Below, piece after piece: positions 1 through 8,512 of a stretch of DNA of 64,000 nt. The stretch is from the NCBI RefSeq assembly GCF_024586915.1, contig NZ_JANBVS010000009.1:186001-250000 (forward strand), read 5' to 3'. The position numbers and the translations under genes are program-made. Source of the stretch: Bradyrhizobium sp. SRS-191. GTDB taxonomy: Bacteria; Pseudomonadota; Alphaproteobacteria; Rhizobiales; Xanthobacteraceae. Under the pieces are notes generated by a model that did not search any database, was not told the DNA's origin, and worked only from the letters and a program-made list of their open reading frames with translations. Every line of letters begins with the position of its first letter. Position 1 is the stretch's first letter.

Positions 1-36
1 TGTGCGTTTTGTGGTAAGCTCAAGCCACAAGCACGA

Positions 37-451
37 TGTCGTCCCTGCGAACGCAGGGACCCATAACCACCGGCTTCAATTGGGTTAGGCGATCCATCCA
101 CGCGATGGTGCGGCAATGTATTACGTCTATATTCTCGCGAGTGGCCGTCACGGTACATTGTATATCGGTGTGACCAACTCGATCCGAGCGCGCCTCGAGC
201 AGCACCGCAACGGCGAAGGCTCTGATTTCGTCAGAAAGTACGGCGTGTTTCGCCTCGTCTACGTCGAAACCTACACCGTTGCCGAAGAAGCCATCACCCG
301 CGAGAAGCAGCTCAAACGCTGGAAGCGCGACTGGAAGATCGAGCTGATCGAGCGCGACAATCTCGAATGGCGCGACCTCAGTGACCTGATCTCCTAGGGT
401 GCCCCAAACCACTCCCTGGGGGTATGGGTCCCTGCGTTCGCAGGGACGACA
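37..451. mobile_element. GIY-YIG gene bounded by inverted palindromic repeats
   Basis: The left end at 37-65 and the right end at 423-451 are exact 29-bp inverted copies of each other, beginning TGTCGTCCC at the outer side and ending GGGACCCATA at the inner side. Each copy is itself palindromic around CCCTGCGAACGCAGGG. The only gene between them is the GIY-YIG nuclease at 116-397. Elsewhere in the window the same kind of ends enclose short non-coding spacers. No target-site duplication is obvious at the borders. Treating it as a mobile or formerly mobile unit is inference. Confidence 0.55.
116..397 (+). CDS. GIY-YIG nuclease superfamily protein (UPF0213/YhbQ-like)
   Basis: A 93-residue single-domain GIY-YIG protein. 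The GIY element appears as Y3-V4-Y5, the YIG element is Y16-I17-G18, a conserved Arg is at 26 and the expected catalytic Glu lies in TREKQLKRWK at about residue 63, so all residues needed for metal-dependent DNA cleavage seem present. The length is normal for the small stand-alone family, whose members are annotated as putative endonucleases with little direct function known. It has no partner domain for sequence recognition. It stands alone between inverted palindromic repeats at 37-68 and 421-451, with only about 50 bp and 25 bp separating gene and repeat. That placement suggests the nuclease acts on, or travels with, these repeats; this is inference. Confidence 0.9.
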   Translation: MYYVYILASGRHGTLYIGVTNSIRARLEQHRNGEGSDFVRKYGVFRLVYVETYTVAEEAITREKQLKRWKRDWKIELIERDNLEWRDLSDLIS

Positions 452-512
452 CCGAGTGTGGGGCGGCAGACGGGCTGACCTGCGGCGCCGAAGCTCAAGC
501 AACGACGCCGAG

Positions 513-721
513 GACGAAGTCGCCGAGAGAAACGCCGCTGTCGTCCCGGGCAAGCCCGGTGACGCGAAGCGGCAGCGGCCGCTGACCCGGGACCCATACC
601 GCGTGATCTCTCTTGGGCCACGCCGCGCGTTGCAACGGTCGTGCCTCAAACGACTCCCGGGGTTATGGGTCCCTGCGTTCGCAGGGACGACACCGGTTTT
701 GGAGCGGCATCGGGGCTGAAC
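513..721. repeat. Copy 1 of a 209-bp tandem direct repeat containing family-A palindromes
   Basis: This stretch is matched by 785-993 at an offset of 272 bp, with roughly nine in ten positions identical by eye. Each copy carries a TGTCGTCCCGGG...ACCCGGGACCCATA palindrome and then a TTATGGGTCCCTGCG...GGGACGA palindrome in inverse order, which is the paired arrangement seen in many gaps of this window. No convincing gene lies here; the ORFs that cross it are translations of the repeat. Confidence 0.8.
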
Positions 722-784
722 TGATGCTTGCAGGAGTACGGCGCGAACCGCGGTGGCCCCAGCGGCGAGGCTGGCTACACCACG

Positions 785-993
785 GACGAAGTCGCCGAGA
801 GAAACACCGCTGTCGTCCCGGGCAAGCCCGGTGACGCGAAGCGGCAGCGGGCGCTGACCCGGGACCCATACCGCGTGATCTGTCTTGGGGCACGCTGCGC
901 GTTGCAACGGTCGTGCCTCAAACTCCTCCCGAGGTTATGGGTCCCTGCGTTCGCAGGGACGAGACCGGTGATGGAGCGGCAGACGGGCTGAAC
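785..993. repeat. Copy 2 of the 209-bp tandem direct repeat
   Basis: Second copy of the unit at 513-721, including the same two palindromes (CCCTGCGTTCGCAGGG at 943-958). Small substitutions show that the copies have diverged somewhat. Together with the repeats at 37-68 and 421-451, the first kilobase holds four exact copies of the 16-bp core palindrome. Confidence 0.8.
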
Positions 994-1034
994 CAGGGAA
1001 GCAAAGGATGGGCGCGGCCTTACACCATGCGGCC

Positions 1035-1805
1035 CTACACCATCTGCTCGGCAACCATCATGTAGTTCACGTCCATGTCGGTGGACAGGCTCCAGCGGTC
1101 GGCGAAGGGGCTGTAGACGACGCCGCTCTGCTCGGTGATGACGAGGCGGTTGTCGAGCAGATACTTCGTCAGCTCGTCGGGGGTGACGAACTTGCTCCAT
1201 TCGTGCGTGCCGCGCGGCAGCCAGCGCAGGACGTATTCGGCGCCGACGATGGCGAGCGCAAAGCTCTTCCAGTTGCGGTTCAGGGTCGAGACCACCATCA
1301 TGCCGCCCGGCTTCAGCACCGCGGCGCAGCGGCCGAGGAAGGCGCCGACATCCGTGACGTGCTCGACGACTTCCATGGCCAGGACGATGTCGAAGCGCTC
1401 GCGCGGGTCCATCTCTTCGATGGTCGTGCAGCGATAGTCGATCGAGAGATGCCCCTTCTCCGCATGCAGCTTCGCGGCGGCGATGTTGCTGGCGGAGGGG
1501 TCGACGCCGACGACCTGCGCGCCCAGCCGCGTGAACGGCTCGCACAACAGGCCGGCGCCGCAGCCGATGTCGAGCATGCGCAGCCCCGACAGGCAGTTCA
1601 GGCTCTTGGCGTTGCGTTCGAACTTCCGGCACGCGGCATCGCGGATGTAGGTCAGGCGCAGCGGATTGATCTTGTGCAAGGGCGCCATCTTGCCCTTGGG
1701 GTCCCACCAGGTTTCGGACAGCTTCGAGAATTTTGCGATCTCCGAGGGATCGACGGTCGAGCCGGGAGAAACAGGGCTGCTGCGGGAATCCTGGGGCATT
1801 GTCAT
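1035..1805 (-). CDS. ubiG: Ubiquinone biosynthesis O-methyltransferase
   Basis: A 256-residue class I SAM methyltransferase of the UbiG family, which methylates the 2-polyprenyl-6-hydroxyphenol and 3-demethylubiquinol intermediates of ubiquinone synthesis. Motif I is LDIGCGAG at residues 78-85, preceded by the family N-terminus with FSKLSETWWDPKGKMAPLHKIN. Motif II/III follow in the EEMDPRERFDIVLAMEVVEHV and VLKPGGMMVVSTLNR segments, and the AIVGAEYVLRWLPRGTHEW segment is typical of UbiG membrane contact. It ends 658 bp upstream of and opposite to lysC, an arrangement common in Rhizobiales. A second Met at residue 3 is an alternative start. Confidence 0.95.
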   Translation of the reverse strand: MTMPQDSRSSPVSPGSTVDPSEIAKFSKLSETWWDPKGKMAPLHKINPLRLTYIRDAACRKFERNAKSLNCLSGLRMLDIGCGAGLLCEPFTRLGAQVVGVDPSASNIAAAKLHAEKGHLSIDYRCTTIEEMDPRERFDIVLAMEVVEHVTDVGAFLGRCAAVLKPGGMMVVSTLNRNWKSFALAIVGAEYVLRWLPRGTHEWSKFVTPDELTKYLLDNRLVITEQSGVVYSPFADRWSLSTDMDVNYMMVAEQMV

Positions 1806-1846
1806 CGGTGATTACTCAATGATCGAAGCTGGACGCGACGGAGGCG

Positions 1847-2314
1847 CTAACGCGCCGTGATGGCGTTGCGGAACGCCAGCGGCTCCGCGATGGTCGAAAT
1901 GGTTTCCTTGCCTTCGCCCACGCCCAGGATGGTGACGTCACCATAATTGAGAATGCGTCCCATGATGGTCTGATTGACGTCGACACTCTCGACCTTGTCG
2001 AGCGCCATTTCGAAGGTCCGGCGGCGGATGAAACCGGTTTTGTGCACGACGCGGCGGTTGGTGACGTCGGTCTCGGTCGTGAGGCGGTGGAACCAAGCCC
2101 GGACCGTCCAATACAGCGACACCACCGCGATCACGGCAGCAGTCGCCAGGCACAGCATCACGAGGTTGTCGTTCACGGTCATGCGGGAAAGGACGAGCAA
2201 TCCAAACACGACGATCCAGGCCCCGATCGCCGGAAGGTAGAACATCCAGTGCGCATTGGTCGAATACAGCACCTTCTCGCCGGGTTGGAGGATTTCGTCG
2301 ATGTAACGCGCCAT
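1847..2314 (-). CDS. Membrane protein with bacterial PH (YdbS-like) domain
   Basis: A 155-residue protein with two hydrophobic segments at about residues 25-45 and 50-75, followed by a basic stretch (RRVVHKTGFIRRR) and a beta-rich domain with the LDKVESVDVNQTIMGRILNYGDVTILG pattern that marks the bPH_2 (formerly DUF304) family. Members are integral membrane proteins with a pleckstrin-like domain facing the cytoplasm; their biochemical role is poorly known. It lies 41 bp upstream of ubiG on the same strand, so the two may be co-transcribed, and it is divergent from lysC. Confidence 0.85.
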   Translation of the reverse strand: MARYIDEILQPGEKVLYSTNAHWMFYLPAIGAWIVVFGLLVLSRMTVNDNLVMLCLATAAVIAVVSLYWTVRAWFHRLTTETDVTNRRVVHKTGFIRRRTFEMALDKVESVDVNQTIMGRILNYGDVTILGVGEGKETISTIAEPLAFRNAITAR

Positions 2315-2460
2315 ACCAGTCCTCTACCCCACTCCGTCACCACAAGGAACCGTCTTGCCCCCGGCCGCGGCGCTATGTATACGCGCGTTTCGGCTGGCGC
2401 GCCTCCGGTTTCCGCGCGGGCCGGTCAACTTATCCTCCTGATGGGAATGAGCGCGTCGTC

Positions 2461-3717
2461 ATGGGTCGCCTCGTGCTGAAATTCGGCGGCACTTCCGTCG
2501 CCAACATCGACCGCATCCGCAACGTCGCGCGCCACGTCAAGCGCGAGGTCGATGCCGGTCATGAAGTCGCCGTCGTGGTCTCGGCGATGTCCGGCAAGAC
2601 CAACGAGCTGGTGGCCTGGTGCACCGAGGCCTCTGCGATGCACGACGCGCGCGAATATGATGCGGTCGTGGCCTCGGGTGAGCAGGTCACGTCCGGCCTG
2701 CTGGCGATCGTGCTGCAGAGCATGGGCATCCAGGCCCGCTCCTGGCAGGGCTGGCAGATCCCGATCAAGACCAGCGACGCCCATGCGTCGGCGCGAATCG
2801 TCGACATCGACGGCTCCGAGCTGATCAAGCGGTTCCGGGAGCGCAAGGAGGTCGCGGTCATCGCCGGCTTCCAGGGCATCAATACCGAGACCGGGCGAAT
2901 CACCACGCTCGGCCGCGGCGGCTCGGATACCTCCGCGGTGGCGATCGCCGCCGCGATCAAGGCCGACCGCTGTGACATCTATACCGATGTCGACGGCGTC
3001 TACACCACCGATCCCCGCGTGGTGCCGAAGGCCAAGCGGCTCGACAAGATCGCCTTCGAGGACATGCTGGAGCTGGCGTCCCAGGGCGCCAAGGTGCTGC
3101 AGGTCCGCTCGGTGGAACTGGGCATGGTCCACAACATGCCGATCTTCGTCCGCTCCTCATTCGACAAGCCCGAGGATATCGACCCGCACGCCAACCAGCC
3201 GCCGGGGACGCTGATCTGCAGCGAGGAACAAATCATGGAAAACCACGTCGTGACCGGCATCGCCTTCTCCAAGGACGAGGCCCAGATCTCGGTGCGCCAG
3301 ATCGAGGACAAGCCGGGGATCGCCGCCTCGATCTTCGGGCCGCTGGCGGATGCCAACATCAACGTCGACATGATCGTCCAGAATGTCTCCGAGGACGGCA
3401 AGACCACCGACCTGACCTTCACGGTGCCGGCGACCGACTATAACCGGGCGCGCGAGACCATCACGGCGGCCAAGGACAAGATCGGCTACCAGCGCCTGGA
3501 CACCGCCACCGACGTGTCCAAGGTCTCGGTGATCGGCTCGGGCATGCGCAGCCATGCCGGCGTTGCCGCCAAGGGGTTTGCGGCGCTGGCCGCCCGCAAC
3601 ATCAATATCCGCGCGATCACGACCTCCGAGATCAAGTTCTCGGTGCTGATCGACGCCGCCTATACCGAACTGGCCGTCCGGACGCTGCATACGCTCTACG
3701 GACTGGACCAAGCCTAG
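2461..3717 (+). CDS. lysC: Aspartate kinase
   Basis: A 418-residue aspartokinase that phosphorylates aspartate at the head of the lysine, methionine, threonine and diaminopimelate pathway. KFGGTSVAN at residues 7-15 is the nucleotide-binding signature, and GRGGSDTSAVAIAAA is the second kinase motif. Two ACT domains follow (about 270-345 and 350-415), with SVRQIEDKPGIAASIFGPLADANINVDM and KVSVIGSGMRSHAGVAAKGFAALAARNINIRAI typical of allosteric lysine/threonine control. The length fits monofunctional enzymes. The start at ATG-GGT-CGC gives the normal N-terminus. ptsP follows on the same strand after a 300-bp gap with a strong hairpin. Confidence 0.97.
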   Translation: MGRLVLKFGGTSVANIDRIRNVARHVKREVDAGHEVAVVVSAMSGKTNELVAWCTEASAMHDAREYDAVVASGEQVTSGLLAIVLQSMGIQARSWQGWQIPIKTSDAHASARIVDIDGSELIKRFRERKEVAVIAGFQGINTETGRITTLGRGGSDTSAVAIAAAIKADRCDIYTDVDGVYTTDPRVVPKAKRLDKIAFEDMLELASQGAKVLQVRSVELGMVHNMPIFVRSSFDKPEDIDPHANQPPGTLICSEEQIMENHVVTGIAFSKDEAQISVRQIEDKPGIAASIFGPLADANINVDMIVQNVSEDGKTTDLTFTVPATDYNRARETITAAKDKIGYQRLDTATDVSKVSVIGSGMRSHAGVAAKGFAALAARNINIRAITTSEIKFSVLIDAAYTELAVRTLHTLYGLDQA

Positions 3718-3731
3718 AAAAATCTCCCCTG

Positions 3732-3773
3732 CTGCGCCGATGTCCCGTTCTGTAACAGCGGGACATCGCGCAG
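3732..3773. terminator. Long hairpin behind lysC, possible terminator
   Basis: CTGCGC-C-GATGTCCCG pairs with CGGGACATCGCGCAG around an 11-base loop, giving a stem of about 15 bp with one bulged base, 15 bp after the lysC stop. No T-tract follows on either strand, so it may be a 3'-end stabiliser or a weak terminator and not a classical intrinsic one. Confidence 0.45.
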
Positions 3774-4017
3774 ACGTGCGCGAAAGCCGTTGACGCCGTC
3801 GCCGGTGGCAGGCGTTTTGCTTGGCAAAACAAGCCCTAATTCGCTATACGCCTCGCAGGATGGCTGCCGCGAAAAGTGCTCCAGTGATGGTTGTCCTGAT
3901 TCGACCTGGCATCCTCGACGTGCGAAGGTAGCGAATCAAGAAAGCTGTTCGATTTCGCGAGTTTAGCGCCAGTTCGGCCGCGTGCCGGTCTGGCCCCAGG
4001 AAGGGGGATTGTGCCAC

Positions 4018-6285
4018 ATGCGAAGCACGTCGGGAGGCCCCCGCGTCCTGCTCAGACGGCTTCGCGAGACCATGGCGGAGCAGGTCTCGGCACAGGAGCG
4101 GCTCGACAAGATCGTGGTGCTGATCGCGGCCAACATGGTCGCGGAGGTCTGCTCGGTCTATGTGCTGCGCGTCGACAACACCCTCGAGCTCTACGCCACC
4201 GAAGGTCTGAACCGCGACGCCGTCCACATCACGGTGATGAGCGCGCATGAGGGCCTGGTCGGCCTCGTCGCCAGCGAGGCCACCCCGCTCAATCTGAGCG
4301 ACGCGCACAGCCACCCGGCCTTCTCGTATCGCCCTGAGACCGGCGAAGAAATCTACCATTCCTTCCTCGGCGTGCCGATCCTGCGCGCCGGCAACACGCT
4401 CGGCGTGCTGGTGGTGCAGAACCGCGCCAAGCGCACCTATGTCGAGGAAGAGGTCGAGGCGCTGCAGACCACCGCGATGGTGCTCGCCGAGATGATCGCC
4501 TCGGGCGAGCTTGCAGCGCTCGCCCAGCCCGGCGCGGAGCCGGCGGTACGGCACTCCATCCACAAGAACGGCGCGGTGCTGTCGGACGGCATCGCGCTCG
4601 GCCATGTCGTGCTCCACGAGCCGCGCGTCGTCGTCAACAACTACATCGCCGAGGACCTGCCGAAGGAGATCAAGCGGCTCGATGCCGCCTTGGTCAAGCT
4701 GCGCGCCGATCTCGACCGCATGCTGGAGCGCGGCGACGTTGCCGATGGCGGTGAGCATCGCGAGGTGCTCGAAGCCTACCGCATGTTCGCCAACGATCAG
4801 GGCTGGTCGCACAAGCTGCACGAGGCCGTCGCCACCGGCCTCACGGCCGAAGCCGCCGTCGAGCGCGTGCAGTCCGACACCCGCGCCCGCATGCTGCGCT
4901 CGACCGATCCCTATCTGCGCGAGCGCCTGCACGATCTCGAGGATCTCGGCTACCGGCTGCTGCGCCAGCTGGTCGGCCAGGATCACGCGCCGAGCCGCGA
5001 CCACCTGCCCGACAATGCCATCCTGATCGCCCGCGCGATGGGCCCGGCGGCGCTACTCGACTACGACCGCAAGCGGCTGCGCGGGCTGGTGCTGGAGGAA
5101 GGCACCGCCAACTCGCATGTCGCGATCGTGGCGCGCGCGCTCGGCATCCCCGCCGTCGGCGAGGTGCCGAACGCGCCGGGCATCGCCGATCCCGGCGACG
5201 CGATCATCGTCGACGGCACGTCCGGCTCGATCTATGTGCGGCCGTCAGCCGAGATCGAATCCGCCTATGCCGAGCGGGTGCGCTTCCGCGCCCGCCGCCA
5301 GGCGCAGTACAGCGAGCTGCGCAACAAGCCCTGCAAGACCAAGGACGGCCAGCCGGTCGAGCTGATGATCAATGCGGGCCTCGTCATCGACCTGCCGCAT
5401 ATCGAGGACACCGGTAGCGCCGGCATCGGCCTGTTCCGCACCGAGCTGCAGTTCATGGTGTCGGCCAGCCTGCCTCGCTCCAGCGATCAGCTCGCGCTGT
5501 ATCGCACGGTGCTCGACGCCGCCGGCAACAGGCCTGTCACGTTCCGGACACTCGACATCGGCGGCGACAAGGCGCTGCCCTACATGGAGACGGTGATCGA
5601 GGAGAATCCCGCGCTCGGCTGGCGCGCGATCCGCCTCGGGCTCGACCGACCGGGCCTGCTGCGCGGCCAGATCCGGGCGCTGCTGCGCGCCGGCGGCGGG
5701 CGCTCGCTGCGCATCATGTTCCCGATGATCTCGGAGGTCGCCGAGTTCGACACTGCGAAAGCGATCGTCGAACGCGAGCTGACTTATCTGCGCCAGCACG
5801 GCCACACGCTGCCGGAGCGCGTCGACATCGGCACCATGCTCGAAGTGCCGGCGCTGCTGTATCAGCTCGACGAGCTGCTCTCGAAGGTCGATTTCATCTC
5901 GGTCGGCTCGAACGACCTGTTCCAGTTCCTGTTCGCGGTCGACCGCGGCAATGCCAAGGTGTCCGAGCGCTTCGACACGCTGTCGACGCCGATCCTGCGC
6001 GCGCTGCGGGAGATCGTGTGCAAGGCCAAGGCCGCCAAGCGGTCGGTGTCGCTGTGCGGCGAGATGGCCTCCAAGCCGATCGGCGCGCTGGCGCTGATCG
6101 CGCTCGGCTACCGCTCGCTGTCGCTGTCCGCCACCGCGCACGGCCCGGTGAAGGCGATGATCCTCGAGCTCGACGCCGCCAAGGCGGAAGCCAAGATGGC
6201 CGAGTGGCTGGCGGCGCCGGCCGGCAGCTTCTCGATGCGGCAGAAGCTGACCGAGTTCGCCGAGAGCGAAGGCCTCGCGCTGTAG
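4018..6285 (+). CDS. ptsP: Phosphoenolpyruvate-protein phosphotransferase of the nitrogen PTS (EI-Ntr)
   Basis: A 755-residue GAF-domain enzyme I. The N-terminal GAF domain (about residues 15-165) is the nitrogen-sensing part that distinguishes PtsP from the sugar enzyme PtsI. It is followed by the HPr-binding helical domain (about 170-320), the phospho-His swivelling domain with EEGTANSHVAIVARALGIPAVG (active His about residue 367), and the PEP-binding barrel with GLFRTELQFM, FRTLDIGGDKALPY, SVGSNDLFQF and the active Cys in SLCGEMASKPIG. It passes phosphate from PEP to NPr and EIIA-Ntr. I chose ATG 4018; the open frame extends upstream to 3982, but that N-terminus is not family-like. lysC lies upstream and prfA downstream, a conserved alphaproteobacterial order. 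Confidence 0.95.
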   Translation: MRSTSGGPRVLLRRLRETMAEQVSAQERLDKIVVLIAANMVAEVCSVYVLRVDNTLELYATEGLNRDAVHITVMSAHEGLVGLVASEATPLNLSDAHSHPAFSYRPETGEEIYHSFLGVPILRAGNTLGVLVVQNRAKRTYVEEEVEALQTTAMVLAEMIASGELAALAQPGAEPAVRHSIHKNGAVLSDGIALGHVVLHEPRVVVNNYIAEDLPKEIKRLDAALVKLRADLDRMLERGDVADGGEHREVLEAYRMFANDQGWSHKLHEAVATGLTAEAAVERVQSDTRARMLRSTDPYLRERLHDLEDLGYRLLRQLVGQDHAPSRDHLPDNAILIARAMGPAALLDYDRKRLRGLVLEEGTANSHVAIVARALGIPAVGEVPNAPGIADPGDAIIVDGTSGSIYVRPSAEIESAYAERVRFRARRQAQYSELRNKPCKTKDGQPVELMINAGLVIDLPHIEDTGSAGIGLFRTELQFMVSASLPRSSDQLALYRTVLDAAGNRPVTFRTLDIGGDKALPYMETVIEENPALGWRAIRLGLDRPGLLRGQIRALLRAGGGRSLRIMFPMISEVAEFDTAKAIVERELTYLRQHGHTLPERVDIGTMLEVPALLYQLDELLSKVDFISVGSNDLFQFLFAVDRGNAKVSERFDTLSTPILRALREIVCKAKAAKRSVSLCGEMASKPIGALALIALGYRSLSLSATAHGPVKAMILELDAAKAEAKMAEWLAAPAGSFSMRQKLTEFAESEGLAL

Positions 6286-6345
6286 CGGGCCTGTCCCGCC
6301 GCGCGTCTTCCGTCAGTATCGTTTATTCCTACATCAGATTGCATC

Positions 6346-7431
6346 ATGTCGTCGCTTCCCGAAGCCAAACTGGACGTTCTATTGGCGCATCACGCCTCGC
6401 TCGAGGCGGAGCTGCTCGGCCAGGTCAATTCCGACCGCTACGTGCAGATCACGCGTGAGCTCGCCGAGCTCAATCCGCTGATCGACGCGGTGAAGGCTTA
6501 TCGTTCAGGGGTCAAAGAGCTCGCCGACACCGAAGCGCTGATTGCCGATCCCGAGACCGATGCCGAGATGCGCGCGATGGCCGAGGCCGAGCGCGACGAG
6601 CTGGTCGCGCGCCGCGGCGAGCTGGAGCAGAAGATTCGCGTCGCGCTGTTGCCGAAGGACGCGATGGACGACCGCAACGTCGTGCTCGAAATCCGCGCCG
6701 GCACCGGCGGCGACGAGGCCTCTTTGTTCGCCGGCGATCTGTTCCGCATGTATGAGCGCTTCGCGAGCCTGCAGGGCTGGAAGGTCGAGGTGATCTCGGC
6801 CTCCGAGGGCACCGTGGGCGGCTACAAGGAAATCATCGCCGAGGTGCAGGGCCGCGGCGCCTTCGCCAAGTTGAAATTTGAATCCGGCGTGCACCGTGTG
6901 CAGCGCGTTCCCGACACCGAGACGCAGGGACGCATCCACACCTCTGCCGCCACCGTCGCCGTGCTGCCGGAGGTCGAGGACGTCGACGTCGACATCAAGC
7001 AGGACGATCTGCGCATCGAGACCATGCGCGCGCAAGGCGCCGGCGGCCAGCACGTCAACAAGACGGAATCGGCGATCCGCATCACCCACATTCCGACCGG
7101 CATCGTGGTGATGATGCAGGACAGCCGATCGCAGCATAAGAACCGCGCCTCGGCGATGAACATTTTGCGCTCGCGCATCTACGACGCCGAGCGGCAGAAG
7201 GTCGACGCCGCGCGCTCCGCCGAGCGCAAGGAGAAGGTCGGCTCCGGCGACCGCTCCGAACGCATCCGCACCTACAATTTCCCGCAGGGGCGCGTCACCG
7301 ACCACCGCATCAACCTGACCCTCTACAAGCTGCCGCAGGTGATCGCGGGCGAAGCACTGGGCGAACTGATCGACGCGCTGACGACGGAGCACCAGGCCGC
7401 GCAGCTCGCCGCCCAGGGCGCGGCGGCGTGA
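6346..7431 (+). CDS. prfA: Peptide chain release factor 1
   Basis: A 361-residue RF1 that recognises UAA and UAG in the ribosomal A site. The universal GGQ (residues 233-235) lies in GAGGQHVNKTESAIRITHIPTG and would be the glutamine methylated by the neighbouring prmC product. The stop-codon motif that reads PAT in Escherichia coli is here P189-D190-T191 within RVPDTETQGRIHTSAATVAVLPE. The N-terminal coiled-coil domain and the C-terminal FPQGRVTDHRINLTLYKLPQV segment are intact, and the length is normal. It starts 60 bp after ptsP and is followed after a repeat-bearing gap by prmC. Confidence 0.97.
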   Translation: MSSLPEAKLDVLLAHHASLEAELLGQVNSDRYVQITRELAELNPLIDAVKAYRSGVKELADTEALIADPETDAEMRAMAEAERDELVARRGELEQKIRVALLPKDAMDDRNVVLEIRAGTGGDEASLFAGDLFRMYERFASLQGWKVEVISASEGTVGGYKEIIAEVQGRGAFAKLKFESGVHRVQRVPDTETQGRIHTSAATVAVLPEVEDVDVDIKQDDLRIETMRAQGAGGQHVNKTESAIRITHIPTGIVVMMQDSRSQHKNRASAMNILRSRIYDAERQKVDAARSAERKEKVGSGDRSERIRTYNFPQGRVTDHRINLTLYKLPQVIAGEALGELIDALTTEHQAAQLAAQGAAA

Positions 7432-7483
7432 GGCGCGTGCGCGCGCTGCCGACCGACGCGCGACCCTGCCGCGACACTCTCGG

Positions 7484-7605
7484 TGTCGTCCCTGCGAACG
7501 CAGGGACTCAGAACCACAGGCTTCAGTGGTTGGCACCGACGGCAACTCCGATCGCCCGTCCCGCGCTTGCACGGCGTATGGATCCCCGCGTTCGCGGGGA
7601 TGACG
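7484..7605. repeat. Inverted pair of family-A palindromes between prfA and prmC
   Basis: TGTCGTCCCTGCG...GGGACTCAGAACC at 7484-7515 faces GTATGGATCCCCGCGTTCGCGGGGATGACG at 7576-7605. The 16-bp core CCCTGCGAACGCAGGG at 7490-7505 is identical to the ends around the GIY-YIG gene. The element sits inside what should be a prfA-prmC operon, ending only 20 bp before the prmC start. Confidence 0.75.
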
Positions 7606-7624
7606 CGTGGAAAGAACTTGCGCG

Positions 7625-8512
7625 ATGACCGACATCGTCGCCGGCGTGACCATCGATGCAGCTCGCCGCGCGCTCGTGGCGCGGTTGGGCGAGGCGGGCT
7701 TGGACTCGCCCGAACTGGATGCGCGGTTGCTGGTGGGGCATGCGTTGCAGCTCGATCTGACCGGCCTCGTGACCCACGGCAAGCGCGCCCTCTCCGATGA
7801 CGACGCGCAACGCCTGGGCGCGCTGCTCCAGCGCCGTCTGGCCGGCGAGCCCGTGGCCCGCATCCTCGGCACCAAGGAGTTCTGGGGCCTGGAGCTACGA
7901 TTGTCAGCCGACACGCTGGTGCCGCGGCCGGACACCGAGACAGTGGTCGAGCTGGCACTGGAGCATCTCGTGGCCGGCGGCGGGCTGACGCGGCCCTTGC
8001 GGATCGCCGATCTCGGCACCGGCTCCGGCGCCATCCTGCTGGCGCTGCTGTCCGAGTTGCCGCAGGCTTTCGGCGTCGGCACCGACATCAACGTCTCCGC
8101 GCTCATGACGGCGCGGGAGAATGCGCGCGCGTTGGGGCTGGACGACCGCACCGGCTTCGTCGCCTGCTCCTATGCGGCCGCGCTGGCGCCGCCGTTCGAT
8201 CTGATCGTGTCGAACCCGCCTTACATCCGCTCGACCGACATCGCCGATCTCGCGGTCGAGGTGCGCAGCCACGATCCCTTGCGTGCGCTCGATGGCGGCG
8301 GTGACGGACTCGACGCCTATCGCGCGCTGATTCCGCAGGCCACACGGCTGCTGCACCCCGGCGGCGCGGTCATCGTGGAGGTCGGTCACGACCAGAGCGG
8401 CGACGTCGCCAACCTGATGATGGAGGCCGGTCTGACGTACGATTCGGCAGCCACGCGGGCCGATTTGGCGGGTGTTCCACGGGCGGTCATGGGCCTAAAA
8501 AAGCTCCGGTAA
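7625..8512 (+). CDS. prmC: Release factor glutamine methyltransferase
   Basis: A 295-residue PrmC (HemK) protein that N5-methylates the GGQ glutamine of release factors. RPDTE at 101-105, the SAM motif ADLGTGSGAI at 128-137 and the amide-methyltransferase signature NPPY at 197-200 are all present, and the N-terminal helical substrate domain with SPELDARLLVGHAL is typical. ATG 7625 is preferred over an in-frame upstream start at 7607, because it gives the expected N-terminus and removes six residues translated from the adjoining repeat. It follows its substrate gene prfA. Confidence 0.96.
   Translation: MTDIVAGVTIDAARRALVARLGEAGLDSPELDARLLVGHALQLDLTGLVTHGKRALSDDDAQRLGALLQRRLAGEPVARILGTKEFWGLELRLSADTLVPRPDTETVVELALEHLVAGGGLTRPLRIADLGTGSGAILLALLSELPQAFGVGTDINVSALMTARENARALGLDDRTGFVACSYAAALAPPFDLIVSNPPYIRSTDIADLAVEVRSHDPLRALDGGGDGLDAYRALIPQATRLLHPGGAVIVEVGHDQSGDVANLMMEAGLTYDSAATRADLAGVPRAVMGLKKLR

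Noticed and set aside
20..907. 295-residue open frame on the minus strand across the first kilobase
   Set aside because: It is a translation of the palindromic repeats; the GIY-YIG gene lies in the opposite direction with all its motifs.
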